From assembly GCA_949358305.1 (NCBI GenBank), contig OX442314.1, positions 20,765,060 to 20,825,059 of the forward strand: 60,000 bases of DNA, given 5' to 3'. This stretch comes from Strigamia acuminata. Lineage: Eukaryota > Arthropoda > Chilopoda > Geophilomorpha > Linotaeniidae. The translations under genes were made by a program, and so were the position numbers. Positions 1-10,900 of the stretch are shown here, in pieces (within the stretch, counting starts at the first letter, position 1; every line of letters begins with the position of its first letter). The notes beneath the pieces were generated by a model. That model was not told where the DNA came from, ran no database searches, and was given only the letters and a program-made list of their open reading frames with translations.

Positions 1-1007
1 CAACAACAATACCTTCTTCAATATAAAAAAATAAGATTATGCCTAGCAAGGCCATGCTTAGAAAACTCAAATCCTGCAACAAGACAGCAGGCTTACCAAT
101 CTAATCCCCACTTCATGCTAGCATGTAGCCAACAGATCCCTCACAAAAGACACCTAGAGAAACCAGGTCTGAATTTCAATCAGGTCAAATAACTCTTGAA
201 GAAGGAAAATCAAACTTTCTCAATTTCTCTCAACAAACATTTAATCCTTCACTCACTTGTATAAGTATATTCAAATATAAATAGTAATCTATGTATACTA
301 TTTAAATTTTGATATACATCTATTTACTAGCTTCATAGATTTACATGAAAAATTCTGTTTGAAATGCCAAAATTCTCCTGAAAACTTTTAATAAATAAAA
401 AATGAACCTCTTTTCCATCCATAGAGAAACTCAATCTGAAAAATAAGTCTAAAAGAAAAAAACATGTTCAGCTTCTTCAAACCATCACAAATCATAAACT
501 GACGGTGCTCAGAGTTGAGAGGCCCAAACATCCAAATTTCCAAGAGTCTTAGATAGAAAAGTCCTTTTTTCTTCTCTCAAGTCAATGAAGTTATGTTTTG
601 AGTGTTTCTAGAGAGAAAAAAAATGGACCAGTGACTTCTAGTTAAATTGCCTCACAAATAGGTTTCCTCCTGCCCCTCAATCTATAACACACTCAACTTG
701 GATTTTTTTTCTTCCTTACTCTCTTTTTTATCAGTTTGCACCACCTTGGCACTACACTTTCAACAAACCACGGTACAAAAAGGAAACCCAACGCTTTTAT
801 TTGCTTTTAAAATAAAAACAAAAAAGGAGAAAATAAAAATGAAATATAACGGAATAAGTACTTTAACAAAAAAGTTTTTTTTTTCTCCTTTTCTGAATAA
901 GAATGAGTGTTGAATTCAAAGAACCCATAAAATGTTTTATACTTTCAGGTCGTATATTTATATTTCTTAGAGCTTTTCAAATTAAAAATGGAACAAAATT
1001 CCAAATT
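1..1007. other. AT-rich gene-free stretch
   Basis: No exon, RNA gene or terminal-repeat element could be supported. Open frames are short and come from A- and T-rich runs. Confidence 0.6.
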
Positions 1008-1264
1008 TAAGTTTACTATCCGAACTAATTGGAAGTCATAGGTGTTCATAAGACCGATTTGTTTGCATAATCGGATATTAATTTACGTACCTTTTCTGCA
1101 CTTTGCGCTTATTTCTTCTTGAATGCAAGCAGAAATATCAGCACAAGGTGCAGAAAGGTTATACACATTAAAATCGATTTAAAAGTCGATAAAAAAATCG
1201 ATCACTACTGTTCGAATAACCGGTCATTTGCCAACCCGACGTTCGAATAATCAGCTTTCTACTG
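1008..1264 (-). mobile_element. pogo/Tigger-like short element relic
   Basis: Read on the minus strand, the piece starts next to a TA and begins CAGTAGAAAGCTGATTATTC, followed by a second ATTCGAAC block. Repeated attAttCGaac/CGGATTAT words at the ends are typical of pogo/Tigger-type mariner relatives. The other end, near 1010-1080, has GATTTG..ATAATCGGATATTA in the opposite sense. An internal imperfect inverted repeat (about 1089-1108 against 1140-1160, TACCTTTTCTGCACTTTGCG type) adds a hairpin. No coding capacity remains. The left boundary is approximate. Confidence 0.45.
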
Positions 1265-4200
1265 TATTCCTTTAGCACCTAAAGATATTTAAAATTAAAA
1301 TATATCGATTAAATCTGAGTAAAAAAAATATCACACATCTTCATTCTGTGTGAGTGTTATTATTGCAGGTATTTCAAAGAAAAACATCACCTATTGTTGT
1401 CAACACCCAAAATGCAAGCATTTTTCCTTAGAGAGTTAATAATCTTTAAGCAAAAGTAATCCAATTGTTCGTGCTATTCATTAATTTGCAAATTTCGAGT
1501 CCACTTTTGAGGTAACATCACTTCCAAATTTAAATGCATTTACGAACACAGCCTGAAATCCTATTACAAAAAACAAACAAAAAAATAAAAACCCAGCTGC
1601 ATAAACAAAACAAGCAAATACTCCAAAGGCAGCAAAACAAAAATGAATCCAACTAATACTCTTTTTGTGCACACAGATAGGAATGTTGAAAGAAAAAAAG
1701 CAACGGAATAAATTGTCACAGCAAAGCAGTAAAAAAAAAATTAAAACAAAGCTGGAACAAAAAAAAACACAGAATCCAATTAAAAGTTCATTTAAACCAA
1801 GGCAGAGAAGTATGCAAAACAGAGGATAGAAAAAAAAGCAAAGCGAGATAAGAAAAGATGTGCACAAAACAACACACACACTTCTCATACACCATTTTTC
1901 TTTCTTTCTCTTTCATGGCTCTTGATTACTGACGAGTAATTGAAAATACTAACAAGCTTTTCTCCTTGTTCCCATTTCAAACTTTTTCCTTGTGCTTAGT
2001 CTTTCCTAGCAAAAGAAGAATCCATTACTTGCTAGCACCCTCTTTGCACAAATAAGATTACATTACAAATGGCAAAAGTCTGCTGCCTGGGTATTAAGCA
2101 CAATGCTATACCAATTCTATTTTCAAGACTTAGTCCCAGTATTGTTCTTTCTTCTCTCTCTCACTTGAATCTTCCTCTTGCTGCTCTCGTTTACCTTTTG
2201 TCACAATTTGCTAAGTGGCAAAACTTTTCCAATTTCATTCCGTGCTTTCCAGGATCTAATAATCTCCGACTCGGATTTGAACTAGATCCGCAAGGAAATG
2301 AGGAGTTTCGAGTCAAAAATACTTAAATTCTCAAGCATGGAATGCGGATTCGCCACCCAAATAAAATTAATCAAAATAACTCAATAATGTTCATCTGCAT
2401 TATCATAAACGCTATCGACTAATGCATCTGCTTAGTTGCATTCATCCATAACCCATTAATTAAGACTACGTGTTTAACATAACGCATGCACTACAAATGC
2501 TGGCTGCAAACATTAAAGGATATACATGAAATTCTTACCACTAAATATTCAACTTTATGAGCAAACCAAAGGCTAAAAGTATCAAGATGGTACAACTTCT
2601 AAGATTTCAATCAACAAATTCTTTCTCCAAAGAAAAAAAACCTAAATGCAGTTATAGTTCGCGAACCAACCAACAATTTTCATTTGCAAAACCTCTAAGC
2701 CTTTGCCGCACTACTACACCACATAGACAAGACATCAAAGCAAAAGACCTGGCACAACGTTGTGCTGATAACAATCATGATCACTCTTGTCAATAGTAAG
2801 CAAGAACATTTGCATGATGGGCCTAGCAAAGGCAATGAGAAAACGTAAAAGGGTTGGCAGACGGGAAGATGGGGGAGTACGGGAAATGAATCGAGGGAGG
2901 AAGCGATAAGACTGCAAAATGAGAAAGAGACAGCCAACTCCCGACAACACACACTTCACCAAGACAATCACTTCCTATCTCTATATTGAAAAGAGATGCC
3001 ATTGAGAGAACAAACTGCAAACCGTGTGGCAAGCTTCAAATTGTGTGCCTGTATTAAATATCCTCCCTTTATTCTTTCTGTTTTTCAAAAAGAAGAAGAA
3101 GTAAAAAAAAAATATCTTAGAAATATTTCTTAGAGAAATATTTCTTTGCAAGATGTTCAACATTTCTCCTTTCTGTACTTTCAATACCATACTGCAATTA
3201 GTCGTATAGATCCGCGCCATTCTTTCTTTTTTTAGTTCGCCAACCATGAACCCATAAAAAATTAATGGAAACCACCTCCCAATGTGAAAATTCTCCCTTT
3301 TATGTACACAAGTTCGATATAACTTTTCTTAAGTGCAATTTACCAACTAAGATTCATGTAGAGAGACGAAGGGAGAAAAAAATCTCAAATCATCCATTAA
3401 GCAAACAAGTTAGTTCTTAATGATAGCCTTACATTTTTAACTACCTTCATATCAGCAACAAAAACATATCCGAAATGAAGACCATTACACTCTTAATCAC
3501 CAGATGGGAAACTCAACTCCAATAACAGTTTCACCAATATCTGAAAAAAAAATAAAGAAAAAAAACTCAAGGCAAACATCAGTTTGACAAACAAAAGAAC
3601 AAACCCTTATCTTAACTCATTTTCAACTCTTTCATTACTAAAACAAACGATATTGTGATATGCTACCTAAATCATAAAAATTAAAATTAAAATTTCTCTC
3701 TCCGCTTTTACAAATTTATAATTATAAAAATTCAGCGCTTTCTGTGTGTTCGCATTAGAAAGAAATTTATTGAGAATTGCCATGACATTGTTAGTGTAGT
3801 CTTGGAAAACAATTTTGCTTTGTTTTCTAAAATTATCATTCAATTTGCTGCCATTTTTATTAAATTTATTACGCCAGTTTACGGGCGATTTGTGGCCACA
3901 GGTCATTAGTTTAAGTCTTTTCCCACTCATGGAATTGCCCACAATTGGCTCGTGTAGTCACGTGACGAAATAGAATGAAAAGTCATGTTGGAAATCCGTG
4001 CTCTTTAATTCCCTTAGTTTTATCATTTCACACGAATCTGTTAAATATGAAATTTTAATCAAAACATTTTCTCACCCCCGTTTGGAATTCACTTTAGTCG
4101 TAAATTTTTTTTTAATAATCATTCAAATAAAAAGCTTAAAAAAACTCTCTTGAAATTACTTTTTAATCTTTTTATCTACCCTTCAATTAAGAGCGAGTTA

Positions 4201-4753
4201 ATCTGTTATTTTTCCGAAAATTAAACAAGACCGTGCTCTGTGATGAGCGTGTTCCAGCCAGAAGGTTGTGATTAATTTTCTAAACTTAGCGTAACGTGAA
4301 AATAGTGAGTTAAACGTTATTAATTATTTTTTTAAATTGCTTTGTCAACAGATATAATACAGTTTAAACAAAGACGTACAAATACAGACACACACAAGAT
4401 AGAAAAGGATTTCTCAGAAATGTTTCTTTATCAGACTCGTAAACAACTCGTAGGTATTAAGAGATTAGTTGGTAAAAATGTTATGACTTACTAATGGGAC
4501 AAATGCTTGTTTGGCTATAACTTTGTTTTTATTCATGCTAGGAACCTCCAATTTTGAAACAACATATACGTACAACTATACTCTAATCCGATACAACGTT
4601 GACCTAACTCCAGCCGTATCACTGGTGTAGTGGCACAAAAACGTAGCCCATAATACCAGAATTGTAATTGAACTCCAGACATTGTGATCGATTACCAACA
4701 CTTTTTTCTTTGTCAAAGGTGATTCTTTGACACAGAACTACTTTTCCGCGTAG
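1265..4753. other. AT-rich gene-free stretch
   Basis: About 3.5 kb of A/T-rich sequence with many homopolymer runs. The longer open frames (for example 1481-1888 minus and 2069-2326 plus) are low-complexity, have no splice-flanked conserved segment and resemble no family I know. It could be intronic or 3'-untranslated sequence of a gene outside the recognisable set. Confidence 0.5.
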
Positions 4754-4823
4754 TAGAGCCATAGATATAGATTACTCACTGGATAGCTGAGTCTATTGTC
4801 TCAGCGATCCTATGTTCGGTTGG

Positions 4824-4839
4824 CAGGAAGTGACGTCAC
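4824..4839 (+). promoter_or_regulatory. ETS-CRE composite motif, left arm
   Basis: The sequence CAGGAAGTGACGTCAC joins an ETS site (GGAAG) directly to a full cAMP-response element (TGACGTCA). This spacing is the known cooperative ETS/CREB promoter motif. It lies about 65 bp from the element terminus. Function is inferred only. Confidence 0.45.
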
Positions 4840-4862
4840 ACCAAGTATTGTTCACTTCCTGT

Positions 4863-5463
4863 TTATGCTTTCGCCATGGTAAACACACGGTAAACACAGA
4901 TTTTCAACGAGTTTCGCGCAATTTTCGCCCTACTTTTGATCTTGCATCCATCGACACACGTCCAGAGCAAGTGTGAGAAAGGTCCTACTCCAATTCCACG
5001 CTCACATCGATCTCGTCCGTGTCCGTGTCCTCGTTCGCTTTTCGATCGGCGCGCAAATTGAATCACCTCGACCACTCGCGATACGTCCGAAGCGCTCGCA
5101 TTTTCCACCACGTACTCGACCAAGCAATCGAGATAAAGGTCTGTCACGTCGGATCCTAGAACGTTGACGTCTTTTCGCGCGGAAGAGCAGAACGCCAAAG
5201 CCGCTTCCGCAGCAGATAACTGGCCGTCGAAACGGCGAGACGAGAAGCAAGACGAGCGTCGCTTTTCAGAATTTCTCATCGTCCGACAAGCACCCGCAGC
5301 TGTGGGAGCATCGAGACTCGTCACCCGATACCAACAACAATCCGAATCTTTCGAGCCATTCCTCGTTCTTGTCGTCGGCTCGTGAACATATTTTCGCGCA
5401 TCCCTTCACCACCGAAATGTCTTTCTCTTTCTCTTTCTGTTTCTCTTCCACGAGGTTCGTCAA
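4863..5463 (-). pseudogene. coding-like segment in left arm of foldback element
   Basis: The minus strand of the left arm is open in long overlapping stretches whose composition looks protein-like rather than random. One block, about 50 residues, includes DVTDLYLDCLVEYVVENAS and DVSRVVEVIQF. Just after it, a neighbouring frame gives an acidic ending with NEDTDTDEIDVSVELE and a stop, as if one base had been gained or lost between two parts of one original C-terminus. A third frame upstream gives RADDKNEEWLERF. The same block is repeated on the plus strand of the right arm (5919-6254). This suggests a captured, frame-broken piece of a host gene. I do not recognise the gene; a small ubiquitin-binding or adaptor protein is only a guess. 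It may instead be chance openness of GC-rich DNA. Confidence 0.3.
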
Positions 5464-5795
5464 CCGTAATAAACTTGAATTGGATACAATGGTGAAAATA
5501 ATTACCGTAATAATTAATTTAATAAATAATTTTCATTCATTTTATTTTCAAATATAAATTTATACTTGTGAGTGTTTTGAATCAAGAGCGATTCCATAAT
5601 ATTTTGGCTTGGGTTTGTTCTTTATTATCACATTTTGAGATGTGTGCGTAAAAATGGAAGAATTCATACAGTTTTGTTATCTTATTTTATTACTGTTCAA
5701 CATCAGCCGAAAATTAAAATCCAAATTAAATTAAATTTGACTTGATTTTCTAAAAATAATGGCCAAGCTTTGCCGGCATGAATACACAAACACCA

Positions 5796-5836
5796 CTACG
5801 ATTCCATCGCTATGATTCCATCGCTACGATTCCATA
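5796..5836 (+). repeat. 14-bp tandem repeat, three units
   Basis: Units of the form CTACGATTCCATCG repeat three times with single-base changes, just outside the inner end of the right arm of the foldback element. Confidence 0.75.
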
Positions 5837-5870
5837 ATACGCGAAAATATGCTCACGAGCCGAGCCGGCA

Positions 5871-5941
5871 GGCATTCGGGCGGCATACATTCGGGCGGCA
5901 TACATTCGGGCGGCATTTGTGCGGTATTCGTGCGGCATTCG
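5871..5941 (+). repeat. 15-bp GC-rich tandem repeat in foldback element
   Basis: About four to five degenerate units of GGCATACATTCGGGC occupy the place of the missing 230 bp of the right arm. Confidence 0.75.
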
Positions 5942-6254
5942 AAAAGACGCCAACGTTCTAGGATCCGACGTGACAGACCTTTATCTCGATTGCTTGGTCG
6001 AGTACGTGGTGGAAAATGCGAGCGCTTCGGACGTATCGCGAGTGGTCGAGGTGATTCAATTTGTGCGCCGATCGAAAAGCGAACGAGGACACGGACACGG
6101 ACGAGATCGATGTGAGCGTGGAATTGGAGTAGGACCTTTCTCACACTTGCTCTGGACGTGTGTCGATGGATGCAAGATCAAAAGTAGAGCGAAAATTGCG
6201 CGAAACTCGTTGAAAATTTGTGTTTACCGTGTGTTTACCATGGCGAAAGCATAA
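5919..6254 (+). pseudogene. mirror copy of the coding-like segment in right arm
   Basis: An open frame of 111 codons reading from the tandem repeat into the right inverted arm. From RKDANVLGSDV onward it matches the left-arm frame almost residue for residue, with differences such as A for V and V for A. The matching length reflects the inverted duplication, not independent conservation. There is no signal, membrane segment or catalytic motif. It probably is not a functional gene. Confidence 0.3.
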
Positions 6255-6277
6255 ACAGGAAGTGAACAATACTTGGT

Positions 6278-6293
6278 GTGACGTCACTTCCTG
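6278..6293 (-). promoter_or_regulatory. ETS-CRE composite motif, right arm
   Basis: Exact inverted copy of the left-arm motif (GTGACGTCACTTCCTG on the plus strand). It faces inward, like its partner. Confidence 0.45.
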
Positions 6294-6512
6294 CCAACCG
6301 AACATCTGATCGCTGAGACAATAGACTCAGCTATCCAGTGAGTAATCTATATCTATGGTAGAGCACAGTCCACAGTTAGGCGTAATCCGACTCAACCAAT
6401 TGGAAATAGGTCAACGTTGTATCGGTTTAGAGTATAGTATAGGTTTTAACCAGTTTAACGCAATATCAATACAATTTATGAATGTAATTTATTTAGCATA
6501 AATTCAATATAT

Positions 6513-7955
6513 CAGAGATCAAAAGTAATTAGACAACTTTGAATCAGATAACAATAAAAGCACTCACAAGGCAGTTGCACTTCAAATTGACACTAAGAAG
6601 TGTGTTGTAACAGATATCATGAAGTATTTTCATGCGTTTGTTAAAGTATTTCGTGCTTCCTTATCTGGACAACCAAAAGCAACCACATGTAGGCAAGTTG
6701 GCAGACCCTAGAGTGAATGCAGCAGATTTGATAACAAACGAGTCTACCATGCCACAAATATGAGTGTTTTTACAACTAAAGACACCTCAAGGTGATGCTA
6801 AAATTTATGGTACAAATCCAGAAAAAATATCTTTAACTTCAAAAAAGAAGCAGATGGCCCGATTATTACTGGATAAAATAATCCAGAGCAACAAATCAAA
6901 GGTTCTGACGTTTGGAACTTATTGAATTAAGTACTTAGGACATCCTGAATGTCAATGATTAAATCAAAGGTGGCAAATTCCACCAGTCAAACATGGCGGA
7001 AAAAAACCAAATGAACTGTGCTTGTTTTAAGTGCTTTTTTATGAGATAGCATCACAGATAAAGTGGCTTGAAATACCATCTGAGATACCCAAATAAAATC
7101 ATTTTTCAAATGAATATGCCTCAGCGACGGCAATTTCCACTGAATAAGCGCACCACCAATCTAACTAAGGAGTAAGGACTCATTCATCTCCAAGAAAATT
7201 CAAGCACTTAAATGGTCTTCACATTTAAAGAATAAAATTCAATAGATGATCAAGCACTTCCCACGGGGAAGTACCTGATCATCAATACAAGGACCAGAAA
7301 CCAAAAAACAAACTAAAAAACTTGAGATGCTATGCATCTTCTCCCAAGAAGATTCCTCTTGCCACAAAATATATTAATATTGCATTAAATGGGTACTTTA
7401 AATGGGTACTTTTCCTTTACAATTATGACATTTTTTACACTATATTTAGGGTAAGGTAAAAATGGGTTGCAGTTTTAAGTTATAGTTATAAAATTAGAGT
7501 TAACCTTATACATGTTACGTGATTACCAAAACTAGTAATGTCTGATTCGCATAAAAAGAGAGCATTCCTGTTTTCAACTGTTGCAATACAATGCTGCAAC
7601 TTTATTATTGTGAATTTAAAAGAATTAAAAGCAGAAATAATTAGATAAACCGTAACATGTGCTCCCCGCCTAAATGAAGCGGAGAATTCAAAATGGCGGC
7701 AAAAGAGGTCAATGCTAATCCAGATTTTTAGTCAGTGACGTAAATAGTGAAAAACTACTGGATTGGCTACGCTATTTTCAGTTATAGTGTAAGTTCCGGT
7801 AGAGTTATAAGTTTTCCACTATAATTATAGGCTTAACAGGGGTTTTATAAGGGAAAAGTACCTGCCGCAAATTGTGTACTATCGAAGAATCCCAGTGTAA
7901 GCAGAAAAAAAGATATAGCTAAACAAACAATTGTCTCATTACTTTTGATCGGTAC
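6513..7955. mobile_element. degenerate Tc1/mariner element
   Basis: The ends are inverted: on the right, reading inward on the minus strand, CAGTACCGATCAAAAGTAAT next to a TA; on the left, CAG followed by AGATCAAAAGTAATTAGACA. CAGT termini at a TA target and this sequence style fit Tc1-like elements. Near 6700 a short piece reads VGRP in one frame and PRVNAADLI in the next, resembling the GRPR hinge between the two helix-turn-helix parts of Tc1 transposases. All frames are broken by stops. A second insertion may lie inside (about 7399-7863), where GGTACTTTTCC-type ends face each other. Confidence 0.5.
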
Positions 7956-10900
7956 TGTACTACAAATGCCAATAAAGACCAATAATTAGTCTCTTCATTG
8001 AACTGATTCACAATGGTTTAATTTAATTTAATTTAATTTTTTTAATCAAATTGATCTCTGCACGGTCAATTATTCTTCCTTCTTGTGAAACGGATCACAA
8101 AACAGCCATTTTTAACAACTAAAAACAACCTCACAACTGCGATATACAACCTAACTCCCACGTACCACCCTCTTCTGGGAGCCGGCAATATATTTTTACC
8201 CGTGCTTCCATCTTGTTGCTTTTTATGCCGCCCTGTTTTATGCACGACAATAGTAAAGTGGCTGTAAACCTAGTCCTTTCAAAGGTTATAAACTTTTCCG
8301 TTTATATAAAAAAGAACCCACGAGTCTTGTCGTTCGTGCATCACAGACGAAACTTGCCAAATATTTTTTTCTCTTATTCCCTACTTTCACTAGTTCGCTT
8401 TCGCTTATAGCCCAGCACGAAAACTCTACAGGGAAGCCATCAAGCCAAGACACCATAAAAAAAAATAAAATGCAAAAAAAAAAAAAATAGAAAGAAAGAA
8501 AAGGAAAAGGGGTGGAAAAAGGGTGATATGGGGGTAAAAAAAAAAAGATTGCGAAATTTGATTTCCACCCGCCTACACCTTTGATTTCCGACCTGCCACC
8601 AAAACTAATCGGATGGAGTCCATGGAAAATGGCCCTCCCACTGACCATTTATTGCCCATTCCAAACTCACCTTAGTAAATTTACGATTATACGCTTGATA
8701 GAAACATACGTTTGAGCCTACTCAAAAAAAGATTGGTGTCAATTTTTAACTGCATTCTGCTAAAGACAAGAATATATATATATATATATATACTGTATAT
8801 ATATTTATATTTTATCATACATTTTATACATGTTTTTTACAATTTATTCTAGGGCTTTACTGTTTTAAAATAATAAATAAATAAATAGGCATAAATCAAT
8901 GCCATTAAATCTGTTTGCACCTTAAAATGTAACGGTACTAAGAGCTGAAAAAAGTGCATATTGTAATTTTCCCTTAAAACTACCATTCCCAAAACGGCGA
9001 TTTAGATTTCCTTCTTTGCCTCACTTCATTAGATATATGTTTCACATGTGGGTAATAACAACGCCTTTTTGAATTTTTAAAAGTATTCGACGTAAGGCTG
9101 GTTTGAAAAAACATGCTCAAGTAAATTATCAAATAAAAAAGCAAAAGCAACTCCAAACTTGCCCATCAGTCGTTCTACCAAAAAAAAAAGAAAAAAAAAG
9201 AGTACTTAACTGAAAAAAAAATGAAAAAAGCTCATTGAAAGAGTTACAGTTTTAAAAATAACCATAAATTGCAAAGTTCCACTTGGTTTAATGAGTTGCA
9301 GTAAGTTTAGTTTCACTGCAAAACCGCTTCCCCCGTAACAACAATCTCCACCTATATCTCGACTAGGTAGCAAACAAGTTGTCGCATGTATATCTTGACT
9401 GAGCATGGTCAGTTGTTTACGATGAGCAGCATCTGACGAGGTTGCTAGGAAACTCCTAACAGCGCTTTTACAAATAGCTTTCAACAGGAATTTTTGAACC
9501 AAATGTTTGAAAAACTTGTTGAAATATTTTGCACAATTAGCTTTTAATAAAAAAATACTACATTTCTTCCTTCTGCGTGTTCCTAAGCTAATGCAATTCA
9601 ATTACCCGCATAAATAATAAATTAAAATAATTTTGAATAAATATAAAATATAAATGAATAAATAAATAAATAAATAAAAATCCCAATTTGGACAACGCAT
9701 TCCAAAGGGACCGTCAAGTACAGCAGCGGACTATGCGCATCAAGATCAAACGCAAGAATTTGAGGCCATTTGATGAAGTTAAAGCGGTATGCTGTGTGCT
9801 GGCATGCGCAGGCCTCCGTAATTGTATTAATGATGACCGTTAATTACCACCACCATTTAGCTAATGTTCGCATTGCCGCCCCCAAAACGAACCGAGGCAA
9901 AAGTGGAGGGCGAACGAGCAAAGGGTTTAATTTTAAGGCCTACAAAGATTAGAAGCGGTGAAGTGAAGTCTTGGGGTGACCAGTGCCTATTGTGGAAACA
10001 AGCGGCACAAAGTGAAAATTTGTTCGCCCAATTGCCACGGGGTCATTCGGACATTCATCTCTCATACCGTTGCACAAAACTGACCGCTTTGCCCGTTTCA
10101 AAATTCTCATTTGCTAGTTGCTACACTCTACCAATTATTTTTACAATCCCCAAACTATAAACGGTGCGTTTAACAATCCCGTTAACGGCTTACTATGTTT
10201 AGTTTTTGGCTCTAATTCGGGCGTATGCGGTGAGCCAAAATCTCCTCGAGGCACATTAAAAGTTTTCATCTTTGTCTTAAGTCAATAAAGATAGCAAAGC
10301 CCAAAGTAAATACTCAAGGTAACATTATTGTTTACGGTTCAAGCCAAGCCAGGCTAAACGAGACCTCTCTTTTCACCTCAATACTTCCGAAGCCATATGC
10401 ATCATTAACTCATTCTCTCCTCCGTAAGCCAATTGCACAGTCATTTTTCTTAAAAATTGCAACCTATCTCGGTAGAACCTCCGCTTGTGACGATGTCGAT
10501 TTGATATCGATCCCGATTAAGATCGATATGAATCTCTAGCCCGCAAGATCACTTTTTACAAAGTATGGCCGTTAAGACAGACCGAATTCGAGTAATTTTT
10601 CCAAAACCACTAAAATAATAAATAATAATTCAATCATCAAAATGATTACACCGGTGTTTCATGTCCCAAACGACGCATTGCAAATCAATATTTTTAGAAA
10701 TTGTCCGCACATGTTGCCGTGTTCCGACTAGAAACTATAGACTACTATAACAGTGACATCTGTTGTTCAACTCGCATCTTCCTAACACATTCCACACACG
10801 CAAAACGAGCATATATCCCAAATGTTGGGGCCCATTTAGAAGGCGAAAAAAGAAATGCCAATGCCGACAATTTCTAAACGCCCCACAGTTCAATGTGTTG

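Larger units (their letters stand above)
4759..6358. mobile_element. 1.6 kb foldback (long inverted repeat) transposon
   Basis: The ends are inverted copies: CCATAGATATAGATTACTCA at 4759 and its complement ending at 6358. A 5-bp direct repeat TAGAG lies immediately outside both ends (4754-4758 and 6359-6363), as expected of a target-site duplication. The inverted arms run about 4759-5176 and 5939-6358 with very few differences. Homology resumes further in (5378-5403 against 5838-5863), so the right arm has lost about 230 bp and carries a short tandem repeat (5871-5941) in its place. The element is much more GC-rich than its surroundings. No transposase was recognised, so it is probably non-autonomous. 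Superfamily is unknown. Confidence 0.8.

Noticed and set aside
1481-1888. 135-codon minus-strand frame rich in Phe, Leu and Cys
   Set aside because: Low-complexity reading of A-rich sequence. Looks like a membrane protein only because of T-rich codons.
7399-7863. Possible nested MITE with GGTACTTTTCC ends inside the Tc1 relic
   Set aside because: Only about 12 bases match between the ends and no target duplication is visible. Kept as a note in the relic entry.
9206-9601. 131-codon minus-strand frame
   Set aside because: Biased composition, no motif, no splice or promoter support.
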